Assembly (NCBI RefSeq): GCF_000517405.1
Contig: NZ_CP006568.1
Location: forward strand, 2,232,001 to 2,296,000
DNA length: 64,000 bases
DNA from: Candidatus Sodalis pierantonius str. SOPE
GTDB lineage: Bacteria; Pseudomonadota; Gammaproteobacteria; Enterobacterales; Enterobacteriaceae
Reading direction: 5' to 3'
Under the pieces are notes generated by a model. That model made no database searches. It was given only the letters and a program-made list of their open reading frames with translations, and was not told the DNA's origin. The position numbers and the translations under genes are program-made. Below, in pieces: positions 45,338 through 55,454 of the stretch; positions within the stretch are counted from its first letter, which is position 1; every line of letters starts with the position of its first letter.

Positions 45338-46798
45338 ATGACAACGCTTTATACCGTAATCAACTGGCTATTGCTCTTCGGCTATTGGTTGTTGATCGCA
45401 GGCGTCACCCTGCGGGTAATGATGAAACGTCGCGCGGTGCCTTCCGCCATGGCCTGGCTGCTGGTCATCTATATTCTGCCGCTGGTGGGGATTATTACTT
45501 ATCTGTTATTCGGCGAGCTCAACCTGGGTAAACGCCGCGCCGAGCGTAGTAAAGCGCTCTGGCCCTCCACCGCCCAATGGATTGAAGATCTGAAAGGGTG
45601 TCGTCGCATTTTTGCCAGTGAAAATAGCGAAGTGGCTCGCTCTTTGTTTCAGCTCTGCGAGCACCGACAGGGCATGGGCGGCCTGAAAGGTAATCAAATG
45701 CAGCTGCTGACCAGTACCGATGATGCGCTGCGGGCGCTGATTCGCGATATCGGTCTAGCGCAAAACAATATTGAGATGGTGTTCTATATCTGGCAGGCCG
45801 GCGGCCTGGTGGACCAGGTAGCGGAAGCGTTAATGGCCGCGGCGCTGCGCGGCGTACGCTGCCGGCTCATGCTCGATTCGGCCGGCAGCGTGGCGTTTTT
45901 TCGCAGTCCCTACCCCGCGCTGCTGCGCGACGCCGGCGTGAATGTAGTGGAAGCGCTGCACGTCAGTATCCTGCGCGTATTTCTGCGCCGTATGGATTTA
46001 CGCCAGCATCGCAAAATGGTGCTGATTGACAATTACATCGCCTACACCGGCAGCATGAACATGGTGGATCCGCGCTTCTTCAAACAGGACACCGGTGTTG
46101 GCCAGTGGATCGATATCATGGCGCGTATGGAAGGACCGGTGGCCACCGCCATGGGCATCATCTTCTCCTGCGATTGGGAAATAGAAACCGGCGAGCGCAT
46201 TTTGCCGCCGCCCCCCGACGTCAATATCATGCCGTTTGAACAGGCGACGGAACATACCATACAAGTCATCGCCTCGGGGCCGGGGTTTCCCGAGGGCGTC
46301 ATTCATCAGGCCTTGCTCACCTCTATCTACGCGGCGCGCGAGCAACTGGTTATGACCACGCCCTATCTGGTGCCGAGCGATGATTTGCTGCACGCCATCT
46401 GTACCGCGGCGCAGCGCGGCGTGGAAGTCCATATCATCGTTCCGCGTCATAACGATTCAATGCTGGTGGGCTGGGCCAGCCGAGCCTTCTTCGCCGAGCT
46501 GCTGGAAGCCGGCGTGTTAATCCATAAGTTCGAGGGCGGCCTGCTGCATACCAAAAGCGTGTTGGTGGATGGCCAATTAAGTCTGGTGGGAACGGTAAAT
46601 CTGGATATGCGCAGCCTGTGGCTGAATTTTGAGATAACGCTGGTCATTGACGATGACGATTTCGGCAGCGATCTGGCGCGGGTGCAGGAGGATTATCTAG
46701 CCCGGTCGCGGCTTATCGAGGCCAGAGTCTGGTCGAAGCGTCCCTACTGGCAGCGTATCGTCGAGCGGCTGTTCTACTTTTTCAGTCCATTGCTGTAA
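45338..46798 (+). CDS. clsA: Cardiolipin synthase A
   Basis: 486 residues, the E. coli length. Two N-terminal membrane segments are followed by two phospholipase D domains with HKD motifs QHRKMVLIDNYIAYTGSMN and LHTKSVLVDGQLSLVGTVN. It joins two phosphatidylglycerols into cardiolipin at the inner membrane. Followed by yciU as in E. coli. Intact. Confidence 0.97.
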   Translation: MTTLYTVINWLLLFGYWLLIAGVTLRVMMKRRAVPSAMAWLLVIYILPLVGIITYLLFGELNLGKRRAERSKALWPSTAQWIEDLKGCRRIFASENSEVARSLFQLCEHRQGMGGLKGNQMQLLTSTDDALRALIRDIGLAQNNIEMVFYIWQAGGLVDQVAEALMAAALRGVRCRLMLDSAGSVAFFRSPYPALLRDAGVNVVEALHVSILRVFLRRMDLRQHRKMVLIDNYIAYTGSMNMVDPRFFKQDTGVGQWIDIMARMEGPVATAMGIIFSCDWEIETGERILPPPPDVNIMPFEQATEHTIQVIASGPGFPEGVIHQALLTSIYAAREQLVMTTPYLVPSDDLLHAICTAAQRGVEVHIIVPRHNDSMLVGWASRAFFAELLEAGVLIHKFEGGLLHTKSVLVDGQLSLVGTVNLDMRSLWLNFEITLVIDDDDFGSDLARVQEDYLARSRLIEARVWSKRPYWQRIVERLFYFFSPLL

Positions 46799-46849
46799 TT
46801 TTGCCAGACGGCATGCTGTAATAGCGCCAATTCAGTTAACGGGACAGTG

Positions 46850-47176
46850 ATGATGGATCTGGACAATCTTCTGACGGATGACGAAACGCTCGAAGCGGCC
46901 TACGATATTTTTCTCGAACTGGCGCAGGATAATCTCGATCTGGCGGATATCCTGCTGTTCAATTTGCAATTTGAACAGCGGGGCGCGGCAGAGGTGTTTG
47001 ACCCCTCAGAGGCGTGGCATGAGCAGGTGGATTTCGATCTCAACCCCGATCTGTTCGCCGAAGTGGTGATAGGGCTGGCGGAACAGGACAGGATGGCGGT
47101 CAACGACGTGTTTGCGCGTATCCTGATTTGCCGCGCCCGCACCGAGAAAGTCTGCCACATCTTGTGGAAGGAGTGA
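46850..47176 (+). CDS. yciU: DUF440 dsDNA-mimic-type protein YciU
   Basis: 108 residues from ATG (MMDLDNLLTDDETLEAAYDI); GTG at 46847 or ATG at 46853 are alternatives. Very acidic, with DFDLNPDLFAEVVIGLAEQD, as in YciU/HI1450, whose fold mimics DNA charge. The real partner is unknown. It converges with the opp operon. Intact. Confidence 0.93.
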   Translation: MMDLDNLLTDDETLEAAYDIFLELAQDNLDLADILLFNLQFEQRGAAEVFDPSEAWHEQVDFDLNPDLFAEVVIGLAEQDRMAVNDVFARILICRARTEKVCHILWKE

Positions 47177-47305
47177 GTCGAATCGCGTCCGCGGTAGGCA
47201 TCCGCCGGGCTTGCGCCGCCCCTTGAGAAAAAGCCGGTTCGGCGCGGGCGGTCAACTGACGCCCGGCCGCGGCGAAAGCCGACCCGCCGCCGGGCGGGTC
47301 AGGCG

Positions 47306-48321
47306 CTATTGCGCCAGTTGGGCAACATCCACCTTGATGCAGGAGCAGGCGTGGCGGAAACTGCCCTGTAGGATAGGCCGCGTCACGGCGCACGTCTCGT
47401 CGGCCATCGGGCAGCGAGTACGGAACACACACCCCGACGGCGGGTTAATCGGCGATGGCAAATCCCCCTCCAACAGCTGAATTTCCTTATTACGCTCTTT
47501 ATCCGGGTCCGGAATCGGCACCGCCGACATTAAAGCGCGCGTATAGGATGCTGTGGATTGTGGTACACCTGATCATAGGTACCGAGCTCCACCGCGTGGC
47601 CGAGATACATCACCAGAACCCGATCAGAGATATGCTTGACCACCGCCAAATCGTGGGCAATGAAGATTAACGACAGCCCCATTTCCCGCTGCAGCTGCTG
47701 TAGCAAATTCACCACCTGCGCCTGAATCGACACATCCAGCGCCGATACGGGTTCATCGCAAATCACCAGCTTGGGCTCGAGGATGAGCGCGCGGGCAATA
47801 CCAATGCGCTGGCATTGACTACCGGAAAACTCGTGGGGATAGCGGTTGATAAGGTTGGGCAGCAGCCCGACCTTCATCATCATGTTGCGCACTTTTTCCT
47901 TCACTTCCCGGCGCGGCATTATCGGGAAATAGGTTTGCAGCGGTTCCGCGATAATGTCGCCAATGGTCATACGGGGGTTTAACGAGGCCAGCGGATCCTG
48001 GAAAATCATCTGGATATCGCTGCGCGTGGCGCGCCACTGCGCCGTATTCATATCCTGCAACTCTTTCCCCAGCCAGGCGATGCGCCCGCTGGTGGCCTTG
48101 ACCAGACCAATCAGCGCCCGGGCAAACGTCGATTTGCCGCAGCCGGACTCGCCGACCACGCCAAGGGTTTCGCCCTCGTACAGCCGCAGGGACACGCCAT
48201 CCACCGCCTTCAGGCTTTTGGCGGGCTGCCAGAACCACTGTTTATCCCCTTTGACGTCGAAATAGACCTTTAAATTGTCGACGTCGAGAATGACTTTCTT
48301 CTTGTCGGCCAGGGTGCTCAT
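47306..48321 (-). pseudogene. oppF: Oligopeptide ABC transporter ATPase OppF, frameshifted
   Basis: The reverse frame from ATG at 48321 holds Walker A (VGESGCGKSTFARAL), the signature region and Walker B (KLVICDEPVSALDVS). It then ends early as HNPQHPIRAL-stop at 47530. One missing T near 47553 restores HPYTRALMSAVPIPDPDKER and the family C-terminus (PINPPSGCVFRTRCPMADE…). The signature itself is SGSQCQRIGIAR, where SGGQ is usual. Loss of the last ~75 residues would remove the Cys-rich C-terminal domain. Confidence 0.93.
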
Positions 48322-49344
48322 ACCAGCTCCTCCAATGGCTTATAACAGGCGCGCAGGCGCTGATCGCCAAAGCGTTCCAGCGGCGGCATGGTGGCGCAAA
48401 TATCCATTGAATAAGGACAGCGCGGCTGGAACGGACACCCCTTGGGTAAGCGCAACAGATTAGGCGGATTGCCGGGGGATGGTGGTCATAATGGCGCTGC
48501 CGTCGGCATCCAAACGCGGCACCGCCGCCAGCAGGCCGATGGAATAAGGATGACTCGGGCGATAGAACACATCCCGCGCCTTGCCGTACTCCATGGTGCG
48601 GCCGGCGTACATCACCAATACCCGATCGCAGATGCCGGCCACTACGCCCAGATCGTGGGTGATCATGATAATGGCGGTATTAAACTCGCGTTTGAGTTCG
48701 TTGAGTAAATTCATGATTTGCGCCTGGACCGTTACATCCAGCGCGGTGGTCGGCTCATCGGCGATCAGCAGTTTCGGTCGGCACAGCAGCGCCATGGCGA
48801 TCATTACCCGCTGGCGCATGCCGCCGGAAAACTCATGGGGATACATACGCATCCGCTTGCGCGCTTCGGACATTTTCACCGCATCCAGCATACGCACGGA
48901 CTCGGTGAAGGCGTCATGCTTACTTATCCGTTTATGCAACTGCAGCACTTCCATCAATTGATCGCCCACGCGCATGTAGGGATTCAATGAGGTCATCGGA
49001 TCCTGGAAAATCATCGAAATCTGCTCGGCGCGCAGTTTATTTAATTGCTTTTCCGGCAGGTTGAGGATTTCGCGGCCGTTAAACATCGCGCTACCGTCGA
49101 TACGGCCATTGCCCGCCAGCAGCCCCATCAACGCGAAAGCGGTTTGGGACTTGCCCGAACCGGACTCGCCGACGATGCCCAGCGTCTCGCCGGCGCGCAA
49201 GGTAAAATTCAGATCGTTGACCACGGTCACCTCGCCATCCTGGGTAGCGAAAGTGACCCGCAAGTCGCGCACATCCAGCAGCGCCGGCGCGGCGGTGTCC
49301 GCAGGCGTCATCGCGCCCGGCACCGAAGTGTGATTCGTGCTCAA
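48318..49344 (-). pseudogene. oppD: Oligopeptide ABC transporter ATPase OppD, frameshifted
   Basis: The reverse frame from 49344 has Walker A (VGESGSGKSQTAFAL), signature FSGGMRQRVMIAMAL and Walker B (LLIADEPTTALDVT). It derails at …MTTIPRQSA-stop (48460). A G run of five near 48474 in place of four explains the shift; the native continuation PGNPPNLLRLPKGCPFQPRC…EELV overlaps the oppF start (ATGA). The C-terminal ~45 residues are lost. Confidence 0.93.
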
Positions 49345-49355
49345 CGCGGCACTCC

Positions 49356-50254
49356 TTAACGGTCTTTCGGATCGAGGGCGTCACGCAACCCATCGCCGAT
49401 AAAGTTAAAACAAAATAACGTCACCACCAGAAGCAGCGCTGGGAAAATCAGCAGCCAGGGAGAGACCTCCATCGAGTTGGCGCCATCGCTCAACAAATCG
49501 CCCCAGCTGGACAGCGGCTCCTGGGTACCGAGCCCGAGAAAGCTCAGGAAAGACTCAAACAGAATCATGCTCGGCACCAACAGCGACGCGTATACCACCA
49601 CCACACCCAGTACGTTCGGCACGATGTGACGCAGAATAATGTTGCGGGTGGACACGCCGCTGACGATCGCCGCCTCGATAAATTCTTTACGCTTGAGGCC
49701 CAGCGTCTGGCCGCGGACGATACGGGCCATATCCAGCCAGGAAACTAACCCGATGGCGACGAAAATCAAAAAGATGTTCTGCCCGAAAAACGTCACCAGC
49801 AGGATGACGAAAAACATGAACGGAAACGAGTTAAGGATTTCCAGCAGCCGCATCATCAGAGAATCGACCTTGCCACCGAGATAACCGGACATCGCGCCAT
49901 ATAACGTCCCCACCACCACCGCCACCAGCGCGGCGGCAATGCCCACCATCAGCGAGATACGTCCGCCGATGGCCACCCGCACCAGCAAATCACGACCGGA
50001 GGAATCAGTGCCGAAATAGTGCTGGGAGGCGATATCCGGCGCGTTGGACATCATGGCCCAGTCGGTATCGTCATAGCGGAAAGCGGACAACGACGGCGCC
50101 AATATCACGAACAGCGCAATCAGCAGCAGGATAAACAAGCTGGTCAGTGCCGCTTTGTTATGGATAAAGCGTCGGCCCACAGGCTGCGGCCCTCCACTTC
50201 CAATTATTCACTGAATTTCTCCAGAGCTTCGCTATTTTTCTTACTCACAATCAT
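49356..50254 (-). pseudogene. oppC: Oligopeptide permease OppC, nonsense and frameshift
   Basis: Most of the protein is open (RRFIHNKAALTSLFILLLIA to ALDPKDR), with the EAA-type loop EFIEAAIVSGVSTRNIILRHIVPN. The N-terminal part is broken: MIVSKKNSEALEKFSE-stop-LEVEGRSLW has TAA where Lys is usual, followed by a frameshift before RRFIH. A GTG inside could start a 274-residue form lacking the first ~28 residues, so partial function cannot be excluded. Confidence 0.88.
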
Positions 50255-50951
50255 TTGCGCGCTCCAGCGTCAATAACGGATTTTCGGGTCGATAACCGCA
50301 TACAGGACATCGACAATGGCGTTAAACAAGATGGTCAAGGTGCCCAACAGAATGGTCAGGCTCAGCACCAGCGAATAATCGCGGTTGAGCGCGCCGTTCA
50401 CAAACAGCTGGCCAATACCGGGCAGATCATAAATCGTTTCTATCACCATTGAGCCGGTAATAATGCCCACAAACGCCGGTCCCATGTACGAAATGACCGG
50501 CAGCAGCGCCGGCTTCAAGGCGTGGCTGAAAATAATCCGCCGCATCGGCAATCCTTTGGCGCGCGCGGTGCGGATAAAATTGGAATGCAGCACTTCAATC
50601 ATCGAACCGCGGGTTATGCGGGCGATGCTGGCGATATAAGCCAGAGAAAGCGCGACCATTGGCAAAATAACAAATTTGGGCTCGCCGCCGTTCCAGCCGC
50701 CACCGGGCAACCATTTGAGCGTGATGGCGAAAATCAGCACCAGCAGCGGCGCCACCACGAAACTGGGAATGACCACGCCGGTCATCGCGAACCCCATTGC
50801 GAGATAGGCCCATTTGGTGTTCTGCTTGAGCGCCGCCATGACGCCCGCAGCGACCCCGACCACTACCGCCAGCAAAAATGCCGCGAGGCCGAGCTTGGCC
50901 GAGACGGGGAATGAGTTGGCCACCAGATCGTTGACCAAGTAGTCTTTATAT

Positions 50952-52006
50952 GGCTTTGTTGAATAAATCGAACTTTTAGGTGACTGGCGGCTCTGATCAC
51001 TACATTCGTTTCAACATCAGGTCCCCATGGCAAAGCAAAAGTTTAAAATCACCAACTGGCCCGCATACAACAATGCGCTCAGGCAGCGGGGGGACCTGAC
51101 AGTATGGCTTGATGAGTCAGCCATTGCTGCATGGACTGAGAGTACACCACCTGAACATCGTGGCCGGCCGCTTCACTACACCGATATGGCCATTACCACG
51201 GTTCTGATGATAAAGCGCGTGTTTAACCTTTCGCTCCGGGCGTTACAGGGTTTCGTTGACGCGATTTTTAAACTGATGGGGCTGTCGCTGCGCTGCCCAG
51301 ATTACTCTCTGGTCAGCCGGCGAGCAAAAACCGTCGACATCAGCATAAAAACGCCAACCCGCGGCGAAATCTCACACCTGGTCATCGATGGCACCGGCCT
51401 GAAAATCTTCGGCGAAGGCGAATGGAAAGTCAGGCAGCATGGGGCTGAGAGGCGCAGAGTATGGCGCAAGCTTCATCTGGCAGTAGATAGCGCGACACAT
51501 GAAATTATCTGTGTCGATTTATCGCTAAGCGGTACGACAGATGCGCAGGCGCTGCCCGGGCTGATTAACCAAACCCACCGGAAAATCAGGGAAGCGTCGG
51601 CTGACAGTGCTTACGATACGCGTTACTGTCATGATGCTCTGGTGAGGAAAAAAATAAAGCCGCTTATCCCACCGCGAAGTGGTGCGCAATATTGGCCAGC
51701 TCGATACCATGAGCGTAACCATGCGGTGGCAAATCAGCATCTGAGCGGCAATAACGATACCTGGAAAAAGAAAGTAGGTTATCACCGGCGTTCACTGGCT
51801 GAAACGGCCATGTTCCAGTTTAAAACACTTCTGGGTGGTCATCTGAGTCTGCATGACTATGACGCGCAGGTAGGTGAGGCTATGGCAATGGTCAAAGCGC
51901 TTAACCGGATCACGCTGTTAGGAATGCCAAACAGCGTTCGCATCATGTAACAATCGCCCTGATAGGGAGGAAGTCGTCACAAATTTCGGATTTATTCAAC
52001 AAAGCG
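50952..52006 (+). mobile_element. IS5-family full-length copy inside oppB
   Basis: 1055 bp, both ends intact, perfect 9-bp duplication TCTTTATAT (50943-50951 and 52007-52015). It is oriented opposite to oppB. Confidence 0.98.
51027..51950 (+). CDS. IS5-family transposase (intact, 307 aa)
   Basis: All catalytic motifs are present. A few residues distinguish this copy (for example Val in EIICVDLSLSG and Gln in ETAMFQFK). Confidence 0.96.
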   Translation: MAKQKFKITNWPAYNNALRQRGDLTVWLDESAIAAWTESTPPEHRGRPLHYTDMAITTVLMIKRVFNLSLRALQGFVDAIFKLMGLSLRCPDYSLVSRRAKTVDISIKTPTRGEISHLVIDGTGLKIFGEGEWKVRQHGAERRRVWRKLHLAVDSATHEIICVDLSLSGTTDAQALPGLINQTHRKIREASADSAYDTRYCHDALVRKKIKPLIPPRSGAQYWPARYHERNHAVANQHLSGNNDTWKKKVGYHRRSLAETAMFQFKTLLGGHLSLHDYDAQVGEAMAMVKALNRITLLGMPNSVRIM

Positions 52007-52352
52007 TCTTTATATTTAAACGACGGACCGAAATCACCGTGGGCCAGCTGCACTAAATAATTGCCGTATTGCGTGAGGATGGGATCGTTCAGATGATATT
52101 TGGCTTCTATGTTGGCCATCACTTCCGGCGGCAGGTTGCGCTTGCCGGTAAACGGGCTGCCGGGCGCCAGGCGCATCATAAAAAATGAGATGGTGATCAG
52201 AATGAACAGCGTTGGAATCGCTTCCAGCAGCCGTCGGAGAATAAACTTTACCATTACCAGACCTATAACATAGCAGTAGACGATAAAGCGTTTGTAGAAC
52301 AAACAGGCCATGACCGCCAGCGGTCTGCCCTGTTGTCACGCGTTAAACATCC

Positions 52353-53123
52353 TTATTGTTTGATAATGTATAGATCTTTTACATATACATTATCCAGCGG
52401 ATCTTTACCGGTATAACCCCCTACGTAAGGTTTAACCAAACGGGCGTTAACATAGTAATACACCGGGACGATTGCCGAGTCTTTATCCAACTGCTGTTCC
52501 GCCTGCTGATAGAATCCGGCGCGCGCATCTTCCGAACCGGCCTGTAGGGCCTGGACCAGCAGTTTGTCAAATGCCGGACTCTTATAATGTGCGCTGTTGT
52601 TGGAGCTGTTGGACTGCATAATGTTCAGGAAAGACGTCGGTTCATTATAATCCGCACACCAGCCGGCCCGGGAGACGTCGAAATTGCCCTGATGGCGGGT
52701 GTCCAGGAAAGTTTTCCATTCCTGATTTTCCAACTTCACATTCACGCCCAGGTTCTTTTTCCAGATGGACGCCACGGCGATAGCCAGCTTTTTGTGCAGA
52801 TCCGAGGTGTTGTACAGTAAATCAAAGGTCAGCGGTTTATCTTTAGTGTAACCCGCCTCGGCCAACAATTTACGCGCCTCCTCGTTGCGCTTCTCCTGCG
52901 ACCAGCCGGACCATTCCGGCGCCGTCAGCTTAGCACCGTCGGTGTAGGGCGGCGTAAAGCCGTAGGCCGGAAGATCGCCCTGCGCTTTCACTTTGTTGAC
53001 GATGATATCGCGATCCAAGCCGAGCTTCAGCGCGGTACGCACGCGCGCATCGGTGAACGGCGCCTTCTGGTTATTGATTTCGTAATAATAGGTGCACAGG
53101 TAGGGATCAATGTAGCGATGCAA
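52353..53123 (-). pseudogene. oppA: Oligopeptide-binding protein OppA, C-terminal half
   Basis: The reverse frame reads TYYYEINNQKAPFTDARVRT … AGWCADYNEPTSFLNIMQSN … NVYVKDLYIIKQ-stop, the C-terminal ~250 residues of the ~540-residue periplasmic peptide-binding protein. The family sequence stops near 53110. The N-terminal half with its signal peptide is absent and replaced by unrelated repeats and IS256 copy 3. OppA delivers peptides to OppBCDF. Confidence 0.92.
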
Positions 53124-53432
53124 AATATTCTGGACTAATTTGCAAACAATTCTGGACTCCCTAAAACCCTAAAAAATAGCTATTTTGGACAGTCCAGAAT
53201 TGGTTACAAAATTTATAGCTAAGGTAGACGTCAATGTAGTTATCGTATCTGTTAAGTTATGCAGCGAGAGATTTCTGCTCCCGATTTAGCCAAACTTCGT
53301 CCTGACAACTCCGGTTCCGTGTTTGACCTGACCACAGGTTAGATTACGGATTTTGACGGCCACACAGATCTATTTTCGTTTCTCCAGCGACTCCCCATTT
53401 TCTGCGGAGATACAGCTGATTGGGGAGTCACA
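53124..53432. other. Unassigned block with inverted TTCTGGAC repeats
   Basis: About 310 bases between oppA and IS256 copy 3. TTCTGGAC occurs twice in direct order (53129 and 53150) and GTCCAGAA once in inverse (near 53190), resembling a mobile-element end. A short frame at about 53260 (MQREISAPDLAKLRPDNSGS…) meets an in-frame TAG. No gene is supported. Confidence 0.5.
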
Positions 53433-54748
53433 GAGCCTGTTTAGAAATTTGTGTATTTGCCTGATTTTGATATGTTCAATCCAACATCAAAAACAGGTTA
53501 ATTTATGGACGAAAAACAGTTGCAGGCTCTGGCTAACGAACTGGCCAAAAATCTCAAAACCCCTGAAGATCTCGGTCACTTCGATCGGCTGCTGAAAAAA
53601 ATCAGCGTCGAAGCAGCTCTCAATGCCGAAATGACCCATCACCTCGGCTACGATAAAAATCAGCCTAAACCGGGGACCAACGCCCGCAACGGCTATTCCA
53701 CAAAAACCGTTACCACTGGCGATGGCCCGCTGGCGCTGCGTACTCCGCGCGATCGTGACGGTTCCTTTGAACCGCAACTGGTGAAGAAGAACCAGACCCG
53801 GATTACCGGGATGGATAACCAGATTTTATCGTTGTACGCCAAAGGGATGACCACCCGCGAGATCGCCGCCGCGTTCAAAGAGCTGTATAACGCCGATGCC
53901 TCGCCGGCGCTGGTCTCAAAGGTCACCGATGCGGTCATGGAGCAGGTTGTCGAATGGCAAAACCGGCCTCTGGATGCAGTTTATCCCATTGTTTATCTTG
54001 ACTGTATCGTTCTAAAAGTCCGGCAGGACAGCCGCATCATCAACAAATCTGTGTTCCTGGCGCTGGGTATCAACATCCGAAGGCCAGAAAGAGTTGCTAG
54101 GTATGTGGCTGGCCGAAAATGAAGGCGCAAAGTTCTGGCTGAACGTGCTGACAGAGCTGAAAAACCGCGGCCTGAACGATATCCTTATCGCCTGCGTAGA
54201 CGGGCTGAAAGGCTTCCCTGACGCTATTAACGCGGTGTATCCGGAGGCGCGGCTCCAGCTGTGTATCGTGCATATGGTGCGCAACAGCCTGCGGTTCGTC
54301 TCCTGGAAGGACTACAAGGCCGTCACCCGCGACCTGAAAGCTATCTATCAGGCCCCTATGGAAGAAGCCGGCTTACAGGCGCTGGAAGCGTTCTCCAGTG
54401 CCTGGGACATCCGCTACCCGCAAATAAGTCGAAGCTGGCAGGCAAACTGGGCCAATCTGGCCACGTTCTTTGCCTACCCAACGGACATCCGCAAGGTGAT
54501 CTACACGACCAACGCCATCGAGTCGTTAAACAGCGTGATCCGGCATGCCATCAAAAAGCGCAAGGTGTTCCCGACCGACGACGCAGTGAAAAGGGTGGTG
54601 TGGCTGGCGATACAGGCGGCCTCACAGAAATGGACAATGCCTTTGAGGGACTGGCGCATGGCAATGAGCCGCTTTATTATCGAGTTCGGTGACCGCCTGG
54701 ACGGTCACTTCTGAGAAAAGGCATTTACACAGAATCCGGTACGGGCTC
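53433..54748 (+). mobile_element. IS256-family element, copy 3 (1316 bp)
   Basis: Same left end as copies 1 and 2. After CACAGAATC the right end differs (CGGTACGGGCTC instead of GTGTACAGGGTC). The inverted form GAGCCCGTACC is an alternative terminal repeat. Flanks do not match (GAGTCACA versus CGCGGGTG). Confidence 0.88.
53505..54714 (+). pseudogene. IS256-family transposase, one-base insertion
   Basis: An extra C near 54075 (ATCCGAAGG where intact copies have ATCGAAGG) splits the frame after LALGINI. Both halves are otherwise intact, which makes this a very recent loss. Confidence 0.95.
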
Positions 54749-54767
54749 CGCGGGTGTATGGCTGAAG

Positions 54768-55068
54768 CTATTTCAGCACTTTCAAAATAGCGGTCATGAG
54801 GCCAACGGCAGCAATCAGCATCCCTCCGACACGAACCGTCATCTGTAATCCCAGCTTATCAAACCTGTTAGCAATATCCTACGGACATCGGCTATCTCTA
54901 CACGGATAAGTCCTTACGGACATCGTCAAGGTCACGCTTGGTAGCCACACCCGCCACCTCATGAGACTTACGGACGGCAATAGAAATCGCCTTGGCCTGG
55001 TCTTTCGGCAACCCGGCGTTTTCCAGTGTCTCAACGAATTCTTGAGTATCAAATGCGACTTGGCCCAT
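54768..55068 (-). pseudogene. Small coiled-coil membrane protein (DUF1640-like), broken
   Basis: Starts MGQVAFDTQEFVETLENAGL after AGGAGG and reads ATKRDLDDVRKDLSV-stop. The rest, DIANRFDKLGLQMTVRVGGM, continues LIAAVGLMTAILKVLK and forms a membrane anchor in another frame. N-terminal helix, coiled coil and C-terminal membrane segment fit the DUF1640/CCDC90 pattern seen in some phage-linked genes. About 100 codons when joined. Confidence 0.65.
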
Positions 55069-55133
55069 GGGGAAGTCCTCCTGTTTATGCCAAGTGTAGC
55101 GTATCCACCACATCAACGGAAGGAGTAACACCA

Positions 55134-55424
55134 ATGGCTCCGGCATTTCCAAGCATTTATGGTGCTAACTATTCAACACAAAACGGAAGGTTCTTTCAAC
55201 GACGAGGCGATATCTGGATACAGATTGAACGATATCTGCCATGTGCCACTGGAACTCTAAATGAACCGCTTGAGGCAACGGCCCTTCGTTGGCTAAACGA
55301 ACTGGAGAACGGAACGCTCAAGACCAAACGAGCCATCGGAAGTACGGGAGCTACCAAGACCGCTGTATACAAGCTAACCGAAGGTGGCCTCAAAAATAGT
55401 TCACCTATGAAGTTTACAAAGTAA
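55134..55424 (+). CDS. Unrecognised phage-region protein
   Basis: 96 residues from MAPAFPSIYGANYSTQNGRF after AAGGAG. The middle resembles a small alpha/beta fold (DIWIQIERYLPCATGTLNEP). Divergent from the broken coiled-coil gene. No family recognised. Confidence 0.55.
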   Translation: MAPAFPSIYGANYSTQNGRFFQRRGDIWIQIERYLPCATGTLNEPLEATALRWLNELENGTLKTKRAIGSTGATKTAVYKLTEGGLKNSSPMKFTK

Positions 55425-55454
55425 TTAACTACATCAACGAAAGGAGTTACCTCC

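Larger units (their letters stand above)
50270..52254 (-). pseudogene. oppB: Oligopeptide permease OppB, split by IS5
   Basis: The N-terminal part (52254-52007: MVKFILRRLLEAIPTLFILI…GPSFKYKD) and the C-terminal part (50951-50270: …VNDLVANSFPVSAKLG to IDPKIRY) would be one 306-residue permease. The IS5 copy at 50952-52006 separates them, with target repeat TCTTTATAT on both sides. No other lesion is seen, so precise excision would restore the gene. Confidence 0.95.

Noticed and set aside
47281..47300. GACCCGCC-gccg-GGCGGGTC hairpin between yciU and oppF as a terminator
   Set aside because: A strong stem, but no T-tract on either side; it may help end convergent transcripts but cannot be called a rho-independent terminator.
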